Part shown: piece after piece, positions 1 to 6,319 of the stretch
Numbering within the stretch: position 1 is the stretch's first letter
Layout: every line of letters starts with the position of its first letter
Position numbers and translations under genes: made by a program
The notes under the pieces: model-generated
What the model was told of the DNA's origin: nothing
Database searches by the model: none
Seen by the model: only the letters and a program-made list of their open reading frames with translations
Origin: CAZMUD01 sp964569715
Lineage (GTDB): Bacteria > Chloroflexota > Dehalococcoidia > Dehalococcoidales > UBA2162
Direction: 5' to 3'
Assembly (NCBI GenBank): GCA_964569715.1
Contig: CAZMUD010000052.1
Span: forward strand, 1-7,698
DNA length: 7,698 nucleotides

Positions 1-390
1 GACCAGCTAATAGTTACTACTGATGATGGCTCTTATGCTCGTAAAGGACTGGTAACCGAGCCACTGAAGGAATTGCTTGATAGCGAGAGGATTGACCGGG
101 TCATTGCTATTGGCCCAACTGTTATGATGAAGTTCTCTGCCAAGACCACCGAGCCTTATGGGGTTAAGACCATTGTCAGCCTGAACCCGATAATGGTTGA
201 CGGGACTGGCATGTGTGGCTGCTGTCGGGTATCCGTCGGCGGCGAGACTAAATTTGCCTGTGTGGATGGACCTGAATTTGATGGACATCAGGTAGACTGG
301 GATTTACTCTTTGCCCGTCAACGCATTTACCTTGACGAAGAGAAGCTTTCCTTTGAACAATGGCAGTCTCAACATGGTGTCCTTTCTTGA
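1..390 (+). CDS. NfnA-like FAD/NAD-binding, [2Fe-2S] subunit (5' truncated)
   Basis: This is the C-terminal 129 residues of a sulfide dehydrogenase/dihydroorotate dehydrogenase electron-transfer (PyrK-like) protein; the start lies left of the window. What remains is the end of the NAD-binding domain (VIAIGPTVMMK, about residues 34-44) and the iron-sulfur domain. The cluster motif is D67-G-T-G-M-C72-G-C-C75 with a last cysteine at C87. PyrK has Cys at the first position of this motif, whereas here it is Asp. Asp plus three Cys is the known [2Fe-2S] ligation of NfnA, the small subunit of NADH-dependent ferredoxin:NADP oxidoreductase. The highly conserved GGETKFACVDGPEFDGHQVD tail follows. The next gene, 22 nt downstream, encodes the matching large subunit, so the pair probably forms one cytoplasmic flavin-based electron-transfer complex. 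A sulfide dehydrogenase (SudB) or another Nfn-like specificity cannot be excluded. Confidence 0.88.
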   Translation, partial: DQLIVTTDDGSYARKGLVTEPLKELLDSERIDRVIAIGPTVMMKFSAKTTEPYGVKTIVSLNPIMVDGTGMCGCCRVSVGGETKFACVDGPEFDGHQVDWDLLFARQRIYLDEEKLSFEQWQSQHGVLS

Positions 391-412
391 ATAGGAATCT
401 GGGGGTAAGTAT

Positions 413-1761
413 ATGCCAAAACTGAATCTTAATCGAGAGCCAATGCCAAGACAAGACCCCAAAGTGCGGGGTAAAAATTTCAACGAGGTTGCTTTGGGCT
501 ATAGTGCCGAGCAGGCTAAGGCTGAGGCAAGCCGTTGCATCCAGTGTCCCAAGCGCCCCTGCACCGAAGGCTGCCCGGTAAATGTTGACATCCCTGACTT
601 TATCAAGGCGATTCGCGATGGTGATATGCCTGAAGCAGTAAGGATACTCAAGAGCAAAAATAGCCTGCCTGGTATCTGTGGGCGGGTCTGTCCTCAGGAG
701 ACACAGTGTGAAGCTGCCTGCACATTGGCTAAGAAAGAGGCACCGATTGCCATTGGTCGCCTGGAGCGCTATGTAGCTGACTGGGAACAGGCTAACAAGC
801 AGTCAACTAACTCACCGGTAGACCCACCTAAGCCAACCGGTAAACGGGTGACAGTAGTCGGCGCCGGACCAGCCGGATTAACTGCGGCAGCCGATTTAGC
901 CAAACTGGGGCATAGTGTTACCATTTTTGAGGCACTACATGTTGCCGGCGGAGTGCTAATGTATGGCATCCCTGAATTCAGGTTGCCCAAAGGGATTGTC
1001 CAGGCTGAGGTTGACTATGTCACTTCTCTGGGGGTAGAGCTGAAATTAGACTCGGTGATAGGTAAGATTGATACCCTCGACGAGTTACTAAATAGCGTTT
1101 GCCATGCTGTTTTCCTGGGCACTGGTGCCGGACTACCGATGTTTTTGAACATCCCCGGCGAGAACCTTAATGGCATCTATTCAGCCAATGAGTTCCTGAC
1201 CCGTGTCAATTTGATGAAGGCGTATCTATTTCCCCAATATGATACCCCGGTGACGATTGGTAAAAGGGTGGCCGTGATTGGTGGCGGCAATGTAGCTATG
1301 GATTCAGCCCGGTGTGCTCTCAGGCTCGGTGCCGAGGAAGTCTATATTGTCTACCGGCGCTCCGAGGTAGAACTGCCAGCTCGTCGTGAAGAGGTGGAGA
1401 ATGCCAAGGAGGAGGGCATTGAGTTTAAGCTATTAACCAATCCCAAGCAATTTTTGGGCAACGAGCAGAATTGGGTGGTTGGTATGGAGTGCTACGAGAT
1501 GGAATTGGGTGAGCTTGATGAAAGTGGACGGCGCCGCCCTATTGTTAAGCCAGGAAGTGAATTTATAATTGATGTAGATGTGGTGATAGTAGCTCTGGGC
1601 ACCACGCCCAACCCCCTTATTGCTTCTACAACCGATGGTCTGGAAACCACTAAGCGAGGCACCATTGTCGCTGATGAGACTAGTGGTAAAACAAGGAAAC
1701 CAAAAGTTTGGGCGGGCGGTGATATTGTTACTGGCGCCGCTACCGTAATTAGCGCTATGGG
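413..1761 (+). CDS. gltA: NfnB/GltA-like NADPH-dependent oxidoreductase (3' end lost in gap)
   Basis: This protein belongs to the glutamate synthase small-chain family and is the usual large subunit partner of the preceding NfnA-like protein. About 450 residues are visible; roughly 10-25 are missing, since related proteins are about 460-475 residues long. Its N-terminal ferredoxin-like domain carries two [4Fe-4S] cysteine sets, C42/C45/C50/C54 and C89/C93/C99/C103. An FAD-binding fold follows (VVGAGPAGL, about 148-156), then a second nucleotide fold (VIGGGNVAMD, about 288-297) with the VYRRS arginines at about 313-317 that favour NADP(H). The C-terminal FAD motif WAGGDIVTGAATVISAMG runs up to the gap. 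ATG 413 is preceded by GGGGGT at 6 nt. The symbol follows common database naming; no glutamate synthase large subunit is visible, and the neighbour argues for an Nfn-type role (ferredoxin, NADH and NADPH electron transfer). Any apparent reading frame continuing past the N run is an artefact, because that DNA encodes a minus-strand gene. Confidence 0.88.
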
Positions 1762-1861
1762 NNNNNNNNNNNNNNNNNNNNNNNNNNNNNNNNNNNNNNN
1801 NNNNNNNNNNNNNNNNNNNNNNNNNNNNNNNNNNNNNNNNNNNNNNNNNNNNNNNNNNNNN
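1762..1861. other. Assembly gap (100 N)
   Basis: Exactly 100 undetermined bases, the usual placeholder for a scaffold gap of unknown size. It removes the 3' ends of two convergent genes, the NfnB/GltA-like gene on the left and the small minus-strand gene on the right, and any terminator between them. The real distance could be shorter or much longer than 100 bases, and further genes may be missing. Confidence 0.97.
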
Positions 1862-2207
1862 GAGGCTTTACCTCGTATGAGCCAAAAACGAAGTCAAGGT
1901 CATCCTGCAAAGCAGAGGCTTTCTGTCGAGGGAAGAGCTTTTCATCTATATCAAGCATTACCTTCGTTTCACCCTTAGCTGAGCCTACAATATGCGCCCT
2001 GAAACATTCTTTTTCAGTCTTGCTCGACTTATCCTGAATCTTGAAAGTTAGTGTGCCGCGTGAAATGAATGATGATGAGTCGCTGGGTAAGGAATATGTT
2101 TCCAGCTTGGCTTCACCGATAACTGTTCCCTGCTTCTGGGCAAAATCCCTTATCTCATCATAGAGTAGCTCAGGGTTTACTTCTTTATACGTTTTCCTAA
2201 TTTGCAT
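1862..2207 (-). CDS. Small hypothetical protein (C-terminus lost in gap)
   Basis: I do not recognise this family. The visible 115 residues start at ATG 2207, with AAGGA 7 nt upstream on the minus strand, and the frame runs open into the gap. The protein is soluble and charged: there is no signal peptide, no hydrophobic segment, no cysteine cluster, and only one Cys (in KECFRAH). It begins with strand-like MQIRKTYKEV and a helix-like segment (NPELLYDEIRDFAQKQG), then shows alternating hydrophobic/polar stretches (FISRGTLTFKIQD, CFRAHIVGSAKG, TKVMLDIDEKLF) and ends near DDLDFVFGSYEVKP. A small alpha+beta fold is likely, and a helix-grip (SRPBCC-like) shape is possible, but that is only an impression. 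It follows gdhA by 60 nt and has its own promoter. The base composition and reading frame look like a real gene. Confidence 0.7.
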
Positions 2208-2236
2208 CTCTGAGTCCTTACCCCTTTTTAACCCTT

Positions 2237-2265
2237 ATCATAGCCTTGTGATAAAGCCTTGTCAA
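2237..2265 (-). promoter_or_regulatory. Sigma70-type promoter of the small hypothetical gene
   Basis: On the minus strand, TTGACA (2265-2260) is followed by a 17-nt spacer and TATGAT (2242-2237). That is a perfect -35 box and a one-mismatch -10 box at ideal spacing. Predicted transcription begins near 2230, giving a leader of about 23 nt before ATG 2207. The -35 box begins 3 nt past the gdhA stop codon, so the gene can be transcribed independently of the nrpR-hisF-gdhA unit. TTATCA (2235-2240) and TGATAA (2249-2254) form an inverted repeat with an 8-nt loop across the -10 side. No T-rich tract suggests a terminator here. Confidence 0.62.
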
Positions 2266-2267
2266 TT

Positions 2268-3521
2268 TTATACCCAACCTCTGAGTCTCATCGCTTCTGC
2301 CACACGAGCCACAGCCACAACATGAGCAGCTTGCCTCATATTAACCTTGCGCCTTAGAGATTCAGATAAAACATCCTGAAAGGCTTTGGTCATTTTCTTG
2401 CTAAGCCTATGGTGAACCTCATCCTCATCCCAATAATAATTATACGTATTCTGAACCCATTCAAAGTAGGAAACGGTTACCCCGCCAGCATTGCATAAGA
2501 AATCAGGTATCACAAATATCCCATTATGGAATAATACTTCATCTGCCTCTGGGGTAGTTGGTCCATTAGCTAGTTCGGCTACCATCTTTGCCTTGATTTT
2601 AGAAGCATTCGCCTGGGTAATGCTGTTTTCCAATGCCGAGGGGCATAGTATATCAACCTCTAATTCCAATAATTCATCATTACTAACATTCTTTGCCTGT
2701 GAAAAGTTTATGACCGAGCCAGTCTCCGTCTTATGTTGCAAGACCTTATGTGGGTCTAAGCCCTGTTTATTATGGATACCGCCCTTGGAATCACTAATTG
2801 CTATAATCTTACACCCTAGCATATCATGCAGTATAATGGCTACATATGAGCCAGCATTGCCATAGCCTTGAACCGCTACTGTTGCCGCCGACAAATCAAT
2901 ATCCAAATGCTTGGCTGCTTCTATTATGGTATACACTCCGCCGCGAGCAGTGGCATCGCCACGACCTAAAGAACCGCCTAAAGCTAAGGGCTTCCCCGTA
3001 ATTACCCCTGGACTACTATATCCCCTTAATTTTGAATACTCGTCCATCATCCATGCCATTATCTGTGGATTGGTATACACGTCTGGCGCCGGAATATCTC
3101 TCTCAGGACCAATAAAACACCATACAGCATCTATGTACCCCCGACTTAACCGTTCCAACTCACCACTAGACATTTCTTTAGGATTGCAGATAACGCCCCC
3201 TTTGCCACCGCCAAAAGGAATGTCCACTACAGCACATTTCCAGGTCATCCAAGCCGATAGAGCTCTAATGGTATCAATAGTCTCATCGGGATGAAACCTG
3301 ATGCCCCCTTTACACGGACCACGGGCATTATTGTGCTGAACCCTAAACCCCTTGAAAATCTTAGCCACGCCGTTATCCATTCTTACCGGAATAGATACAT
3401 GTAGCTCCTGCATAGGCTCTCTAAGAATGGCATGAATATTCGGTTCCAGATTCAACAAGTTAGCTGCGGCATCCAACTGGACCTGTGTGTTCTCAAATAG
3501 AGTTAACCCCTCTTCATTCAT
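2268..3521 (-). CDS. gdhA: Glutamate dehydrogenase (Glu/Leu/Phe/Val dehydrogenase family)
   Basis: This cytoplasmic enzyme catalyses the reversible reductive amination of 2-oxoglutarate to glutamate. At 417 residues it has the length usual for the hexameric bacterial/archaeal type. The N-terminal dimerisation/catalytic domain carries GPCKGGIRFHP (K71), K95 before CAVVD, PFGGGKGG (catalytic K107) and PAPDV (D147), which correspond to the classical substrate-binding lysines and catalytic Asp. The Rossmann domain contains VAVQGYGNAG (about 216-224) and strand 2 ending in SDSKGG, and does not settle NAD against NADP. ELANGPTTPEAD, NAGGVTVSYFEW (S351) and a C-terminal helical end complete the family pattern. 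I chose ATG 3521 because AAGGAG lies 8 nt upstream; a TTG 21 bases further upstream is in frame but lies upstream of that Shine-Dalgarno. It is the third gene of the nrpR-like/hisF/gdhA unit, 24 nt after hisF, so a 2-oxoglutarate-responsive regulator probably controls it. Confidence 0.95.
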   Translation of the reverse strand: MNEEGLTLFENTQVQLDAAANLLNLEPNIHAILREPMQELHVSIPVRMDNGVAKIFKGFRVQHNNARGPCKGGIRFHPDETIDTIRALSAWMTWKCAVVDIPFGGGKGGVICNPKEMSSGELERLSRGYIDAVWCFIGPERDIPAPDVYTNPQIMAWMMDEYSKLRGYSSPGVITGKPLALGGSLGRGDATARGGVYTIIEAAKHLDIDLSAATVAVQGYGNAGSYVAIILHDMLGCKIIAISDSKGGIHNKQGLDPHKVLQHKTETGSVINFSQAKNVSNDELLELEVDILCPSALENSITQANASKIKAKMVAELANGPTTPEADEVLFHNGIFVIPDFLCNAGGVTVSYFEWVQNTYNYYWDEDEVHHRLSKKMTKAFQDVLSESLRRKVNMRQAAHVVAVARVAEAMRLRGWV

Positions 3522-3529
3522 AGGACATT

Positions 3530-3535
3530 CTCCTT
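3530..3535 (-). promoter_or_regulatory. Ribosome binding site that sets the gdhA start
   Basis: AAGGAG on the minus strand, 8 nt before ATG 3521 and inside the 24-nt hisF-gdhA spacer. The alternative upstream TTG (3542) would place this motif inside the coding region, so the ATG is preferred. AGGA and TCCT flank a 5-nt loop here, too short a stem to call a regulatory hairpin. Confidence 0.7.
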
Positions 3536-3545
3536 TTATCAAGTT

Positions 3546-4328
3546 CTATATTTTTACTGGCATTCCCCTCTCCTTTAGGTATCTTTTAGCTTCAGGGATA
3601 GATATTTCCCCAAAATGGAAGATTGATGCCGCTAGAACTGCCGATGCCTTACCGGTTACCACGGCATCATAAAGGTGTTCCAACTTGCCAGCACCGCCTG
3701 AAGCAGTAACCGGAATACTAACCGCCTCGGCTACGGCTCTGGTCATCTCCAAATCATACCCCTCCTTTGTTCCATCTTTATCCTTGCTGGTAAGTAAAAT
3801 CTCACCGGCTCCCAGCTTTTCTACTCGCTTTGCCCAGCCAACAATCTCTATACCAGTAGCCTCATACCCACCCCTCACTACTACCTCCAGCCGGGGTAAA
3901 CCACTACCCGGTGGATTCTTCCTGCCATCAATAGCCACCACCAACCTTTCTCTGCCAAATTCTTTAGCCGCCTTTTCTACAAGCTCAGGTGTCCTGACAG
4001 CGGCAGTATTAATGGAAACCTTATCCACGCCAAGGTCAAATAATACCTTCATATCCTCAATACTGCTGATGCCACCCCCAACAGCAAAGGGAATAGTAAC
4101 TATCTCACAGACCTTTCCGACCCATTCAAATCGTGTCCTTCTATTCTCTACAGTGGCCAATATATCCAGGAAAACAAGCTCATCAGCGCCTTGACGACAG
4201 TAGGCAGCGGCTGCTTCTACCGGGTCTCGGGCATCCCTAAGATTCTCAAATCTTACCCCTTTAACCACTCTTCCTTCCTTAACATCAAGGCAGGGTATAA
4301 TTTTTATCTCCTTCATCTCTCTCCTCAC
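3546..4328 (-). CDS. hisF: Imidazole glycerol phosphate synthase cyclase subunit HisF
   Basis: HisF is the cyclase half of IGP synthase. With ammonia channelled from HisH it converts PRFAR to imidazole glycerol phosphate and AICAR, linking histidine and purine synthesis. The 260 residues form a (beta/alpha)8 barrel. Visible elements are IIPCLDVKEGRVVKGV (catalytic D15), FAVGGGISS (81-89), VVAIDG (catalytic D134), LLTSKDKDGTKEGYD (178-192) and VTASGGAGKLEHL (phosphate loop). Two departures from the usual pattern are visible: DARDPVE where most have DAGDPVE, and TSKDKDGT where most have TS(M/I)DRDGT. The GTG start overlaps the upstream regulator's stop codon in GTGA and has AGGAG 5 nt upstream. 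An ATG at 4316 with its own AGGAG 4 nt upstream gives MKEIKIIPCLDV and is an equally plausible start. No hisH or other his gene lies in the window. Confidence 0.95.
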   Translation of the reverse strand: MRREMKEIKIIPCLDVKEGRVVKGVRFENLRDARDPVEAAAAYCRQGADELVFLDILATVENRRTRFEWVGKVCEIVTIPFAVGGGISSIEDMKVLFDLGVDKVSINTAAVRTPELVEKAAKEFGRERLVVAIDGRKNPPGSGLPRLEVVVRGGYEATGIEIVGWAKRVEKLGAGEILLTSKDKDGTKEGYDLEMTRAVAEAVSIPVTASGGAGKLEHLYDAVVTGKASAVLAASIFHFGEISIPEAKRYLKERGMPVKI

Positions 4329-5326
4329 ATAAGCTCCTGGAATTTTACTAAGTCCTGGTAGTCAAGCAAGGTGCTCATAGCCTGATTTTCTGCTTCTATC
4401 CCTGCCTCCTCAGCAGCAGCCACCGGGGTAAGCCCACCAAGTAGTATCATCCCTACCTTGTTTAGACCCACCGATATGCCACACACCGCTTCAGTGGGCT
4501 TACCCATCATAATCAGTCCATCCAACCCCTTCTCTTTTAACCGATTGGTAACCTCTTCCACCAAAGGTTGGCAGCGGGCAGGTAGCTCACGAAAGTTAGC
4601 CAGTACCTTCCCCTCCCCTTCTCTGACCACGCCCTGGACATCGGTCATCTTAGCCCGGATAAATACCTCCGACGGGTCCAGGGTGGAACCAGAATAATAG
4701 ATAAGGTCGACAAAGCGTAACGGTTGGTTATTTCGTATCTGAAGCACTCCCGCGAATCTGGAGTCTGTGGGAATGCCCACTTTGAGTAAACTGCCGTTGA
4801 TTATCAGGCTACAAACGGTAGCCAAACCCACCTTACCCTTGGGCACAAGCACTTCACCCAATTTCTCACCCTCTGAAGCCACCGCTACTAAATCGCTCAC
4901 ACAAAGCCCAGCCCTAAAGACCTCCTTCATCACTTGAATAGCCTCGGTAAACCTCTGTTTAGGAAAGAAGGAAACATTAACCGGCACCAAGCCGCTACCC
5001 CTCTCTATATCGAAGGAAGTGCGAAAAGCCAGGAGTTCTATCTTCTCCAGAACAAAACCAACCTTATCGGCAACCAGAGCATTGTTCAGCTCTTCTATAC
5101 CTAGCGGTGTAATCTCCCTGCCATCCCTTCTCTGTAAGGACCGGGTTAGCCCCCGCTCGTCCATTAGCTTAAGGTGATACCTCACCGCCCGTTCTCCCAG
5201 TTCCACCCCATACTCTGTCAAACGGCGGGCAATCAGTTTTGCTCCTAATGGCTGGGGTGACTCACTGAGAATCCTCAAAATAGATATAGCTTTTCTTTCA
5301 ACCTCGTGACTATCCTGACCCATCAT
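4325..5326 (-). CDS. nrpR: NrpR-like transcriptional repressor (winged helix + one NrpR/DUF128 domain)
   Basis: NrpR represses nitrogen-assimilation genes in methanogenic archaea and is released from DNA by 2-oxoglutarate. This 333-residue protein has the same architecture. A winged helix-turn-helix of the RNase R N-terminal type occupies about residues 9-80 (VERKAISILRILSES, GERAVRYHLKLMDERGL). One NrpR (DUF128) domain occupies about 88-325 and ends in the diagnostic run MGKPTEAVCGISVGLNKVG-MILLGGLTPVAAAEEAGIEAEN-QAMS. The Methanococcus protein has two such domains; this one has one, like the NrpRI type. ATG 5326 follows an in-frame TGA two codons upstream, so it is the earliest start. The AAGGAG motif is unusually far away (12 nt). 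It is the first gene of the unit and overlaps hisF by 4 nt. A promoter and a candidate NrpR operator lie just upstream, suggesting autoregulation. Target genes and effector are inferred from the family. Confidence 0.88.
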   Translation of the reverse strand: MMGQDSHEVERKAISILRILSESPQPLGAKLIARRLTEYGVELGERAVRYHLKLMDERGLTRSLQRRDGREITPLGIEELNNALVADKVGFVLEKIELLAFRTSFDIERGSGLVPVNVSFFPKQRFTEAIQVMKEVFRAGLCVSDLVAVASEGEKLGEVLVPKGKVGLATVCSLIINGSLLKVGIPTDSRFAGVLQIRNNQPLRFVDLIYYSGSTLDPSEVFIRAKMTDVQGVVREGEGKVLANFRELPARCQPLVEEVTNRLKEKGLDGLIMMGKPTEAVCGISVGLNKVGMILLGGLTPVAAAEEAGIEAENQAMSTLLDYQDLVKFQELM

Positions 5327-5378
5327 TATTCAAACTCACTCCTTTAATCCACTCCCCAGGAACGGGTTTATTGCAAAA

Positions 5379-5392
5379 GGCAACCGTTTTCC
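5379..5392. promoter_or_regulatory. Candidate NrpR operator (GGAA-N6-TTCC-like)
   Basis: Read on the minus strand it is GGAA-AACGGT-TGCC; on the plus strand GGCA-ACCGTT-TTCC. The established methanogen NrpR operator is GGAA-N6-TTCC, so one of the eight specified bases differs. The site begins 2 nt after the -10 box of the regulator's own promoter and covers the predicted start site near 5387, a classical position for a repressor. A weaker half-match with a TTCC arm on the minus strand (5359-5372) lies 20 bp away, about two helical turns. The functional assignment is inference. Confidence 0.5.
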
Positions 5393-5393
5393 T

Positions 5394-5422
5394 ATTATAA
5401 ACCCGATAATACAATCTGTCAA
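5394..5422 (-). promoter_or_regulatory. Consensus sigma70-type promoter of nrpR-hisF-gdhA
   Basis: On the minus strand, TTGACA (5422-5417), a spacer of exactly 17 nt, and TATAAT (5399-5394): all 12 consensus bases match. Transcription should start near 5387, giving a leader of about 60 nt before ATG 5326. A promoter this strong is typical of genes that are held down by a repressor, which fits the operator-like site immediately downstream. Confidence 0.78.
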
Positions 5423-5465
5423 CCCCTTTAACAACTGCCCTGCTTAATCTACCTTAACCTTGCTG

Positions 5466-5494
5466 TTGCTGCCTGCTAGATGATATGCTATACT
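5466..5494 (+). promoter_or_regulatory. Extended -10 promoter of the rpsB operon
   Basis: TTGCTG (5466-5471), a 17-nt spacer, and TATACT (5489-5494), with TG at 5486-5487 one base before the -10 box (extended -10). Transcription is predicted to begin near 5501, leaving a short leader of about 27 nt before the TTG start of rpsB. It is divergent from the nrpR promoter, with about 44 bp between the two -35 boxes. Confidence 0.68.
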
Positions 5495-5499
5495 TTAGG

Positions 5500-5514
5500 C
5501 TAGTTAATAACTAG
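5500..5514. repeat. Perfect inverted repeat at the rpsB transcription start
   Basis: CTAGTTA-A-TAACTAG: two exact 7-base arms around one central base. It covers the predicted +1 of the rpsB promoter and ends directly against the Shine-Dalgarno AAGGGGG (5515-5521). As DNA it could be a binding site for a dimeric regulator. As RNA the arms leave almost no loop, so a 7-bp hairpin is unlikely without opening inner pairs. Confidence 0.6.
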
Positions 5515-5527
5515 AAGGGGGTCGAAT

Positions 5528-6304
5528 TTGCCAGATACCGCAACCATTAAACAACTTCTGGAAGCTGGGGCTCACTTTGGACATCAGACCAGTCGGTGGC
5601 ACCCCCACATGAAGAAATACATTTTTACCAAGCGTAATGGCATTCATATCATTGACCTAGAGCAAACGGCCAGCATGCTGGACAAAGCCTGCGACTTCGT
5701 CAGTCAGGTAGTAGCTGACGGTGGTCACATCCTTTTCGTTGGCACCAAGAAGCAGGCTTATGAGACCATAGAAGAAGAAGCTAAACGCTGTGGTATGTAT
5801 TATGTCAATGAGCGCTGGATTGGAGGAGTGCTGACTAATTTTGCTACCATCCAAGCCCGTATAGACTACCTGGTCCGTTTAGAAGACCAGCAAACCAGGG
5901 GAGAATTTAGCCGCCTGCCTAAAAAGGAAGCCTTAAAACTTGAGGAGGAAATCTCACGGCTTAATCGACAAATGGGCGGCTTTAAAGAGATGATTAGCCT
6001 GCCGACTGCTCTCTTTGTTGTTGACCCGACAAAAGAAAGGATTGCTTTAGCTGAAGCCAAACGAGTAGGAATACCGGTAGTGGCTATAACCGACACCAAC
6101 TGTAACCCTGATGAGATAGACTACCCTATCCCCGCTAATGACGATGCCATTAGAGCCATCAGGCTAGTATGCAGTAAGATTGCCGACGCAGTTATTGAAG
6201 GCAACACTGACCAGGCAGTAACCCCAACAGAAGAAGGGCAGGAAGAGGGCTTAGAGGAAGCTGAGGTTACCGAGCCTCTTATTTTCACTCCTGATGATGG
6301 ATAA
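5528..6304 (+). CDS. rpsB: 30S ribosomal protein S2
   Basis: S2 binds late in 30S assembly and holds S1 or the mRNA exit region in many bacteria. The 258-residue protein has the full family pattern. The N-terminal signature is LLEAGAHFGHQTSRWHPHM (10-28). HILFVGTKKQA (67-77) and RWIGGVLTNF (96-105) follow, then the coiled-coil arm (about 110-155) and the C-terminal block VVDPTKERIALAEAKRVGIPVVAITDTNCNPDEIDYPIPANDDA (164-207, quoted here by its ends VVDPTKE and IPANDDA). An acidic tail (about 235-258) is present. The start is TTG at 5528, with AAGGGGG 6 nt upstream; no ATG fits the family N-terminus. It heads the rpsB-tsf-pyrH-frr operon, with tsf 15 nt downstream. Confidence 0.97.
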   Translation: MPDTATIKQLLEAGAHFGHQTSRWHPHMKKYIFTKRNGIHIIDLEQTASMLDKACDFVSQVVADGGHILFVGTKKQAYETIEEEAKRCGMYYVNERWIGGVLTNFATIQARIDYLVRLEDQQTRGEFSRLPKKEALKLEEEISRLNRQMGGFKEMISLPTALFVVDPTKERIALAEAKRVGIPVVAITDTNCNPDEIDYPIPANDDAIRAIRLVCSKIADAVIEGNTDQAVTPTEEGQEEGLEEAEVTEPLIFTPDDG

Positions 6305-6308
6305 GGCT

Positions 6309-6314
6309 AGGAGG
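6309..6314 (+). promoter_or_regulatory. Ribosome binding site that sets the TTG start of tsf
   Basis: A full AGGAGG with 5 nt to TTG 6320, inside the 15-nt rpsB-tsf spacer. No ATG in frame nearby has such a site, so the TTG start is well supported. Confidence 0.78.
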
Positions 6315-6319
6315 AGAGG

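Noticed and set aside
1755..1861. Minus-strand reading frame of the small gene extending through the gap to 1755
   Set aside because: It depends on N bases and overlaps the GltA-like coding region; the true C-terminus is unknown.
1862..1978. Plus-strand continuation of the GltA-like reading frame beyond the N run
   Set aside because: The translated residues do not resemble the family end and the DNA encodes the minus-strand gene; the frame only stays open through the Ns.
2235..2254. TTATCA/TGATAA inverted repeat as a terminator for gdhA
   Set aside because: Only 6 AT-rich base pairs and no T tract on the minus strand; it is better explained by overlap with the -10 region of a promoter.
2491..3294. 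Plus-strand open frames opposite gdhA
   Set aside because: Shadows of a full-length, well conserved glutamate dehydrogenase; no ribosome binding site or family resemblance.
3522..3534. AGGA/TCCT hairpin hiding the gdhA ribosome binding site
   Set aside because: A 4-bp stem is too weak to support a switch, and the sequence is explained by the Shine-Dalgarno itself.
3685..4194. Long plus-strand open frame opposite hisF
   Set aside because: It is a shadow of hisF: Ser/Pro/Thr-rich translation without a recognisable domain, and hisF matches its family across its full length.
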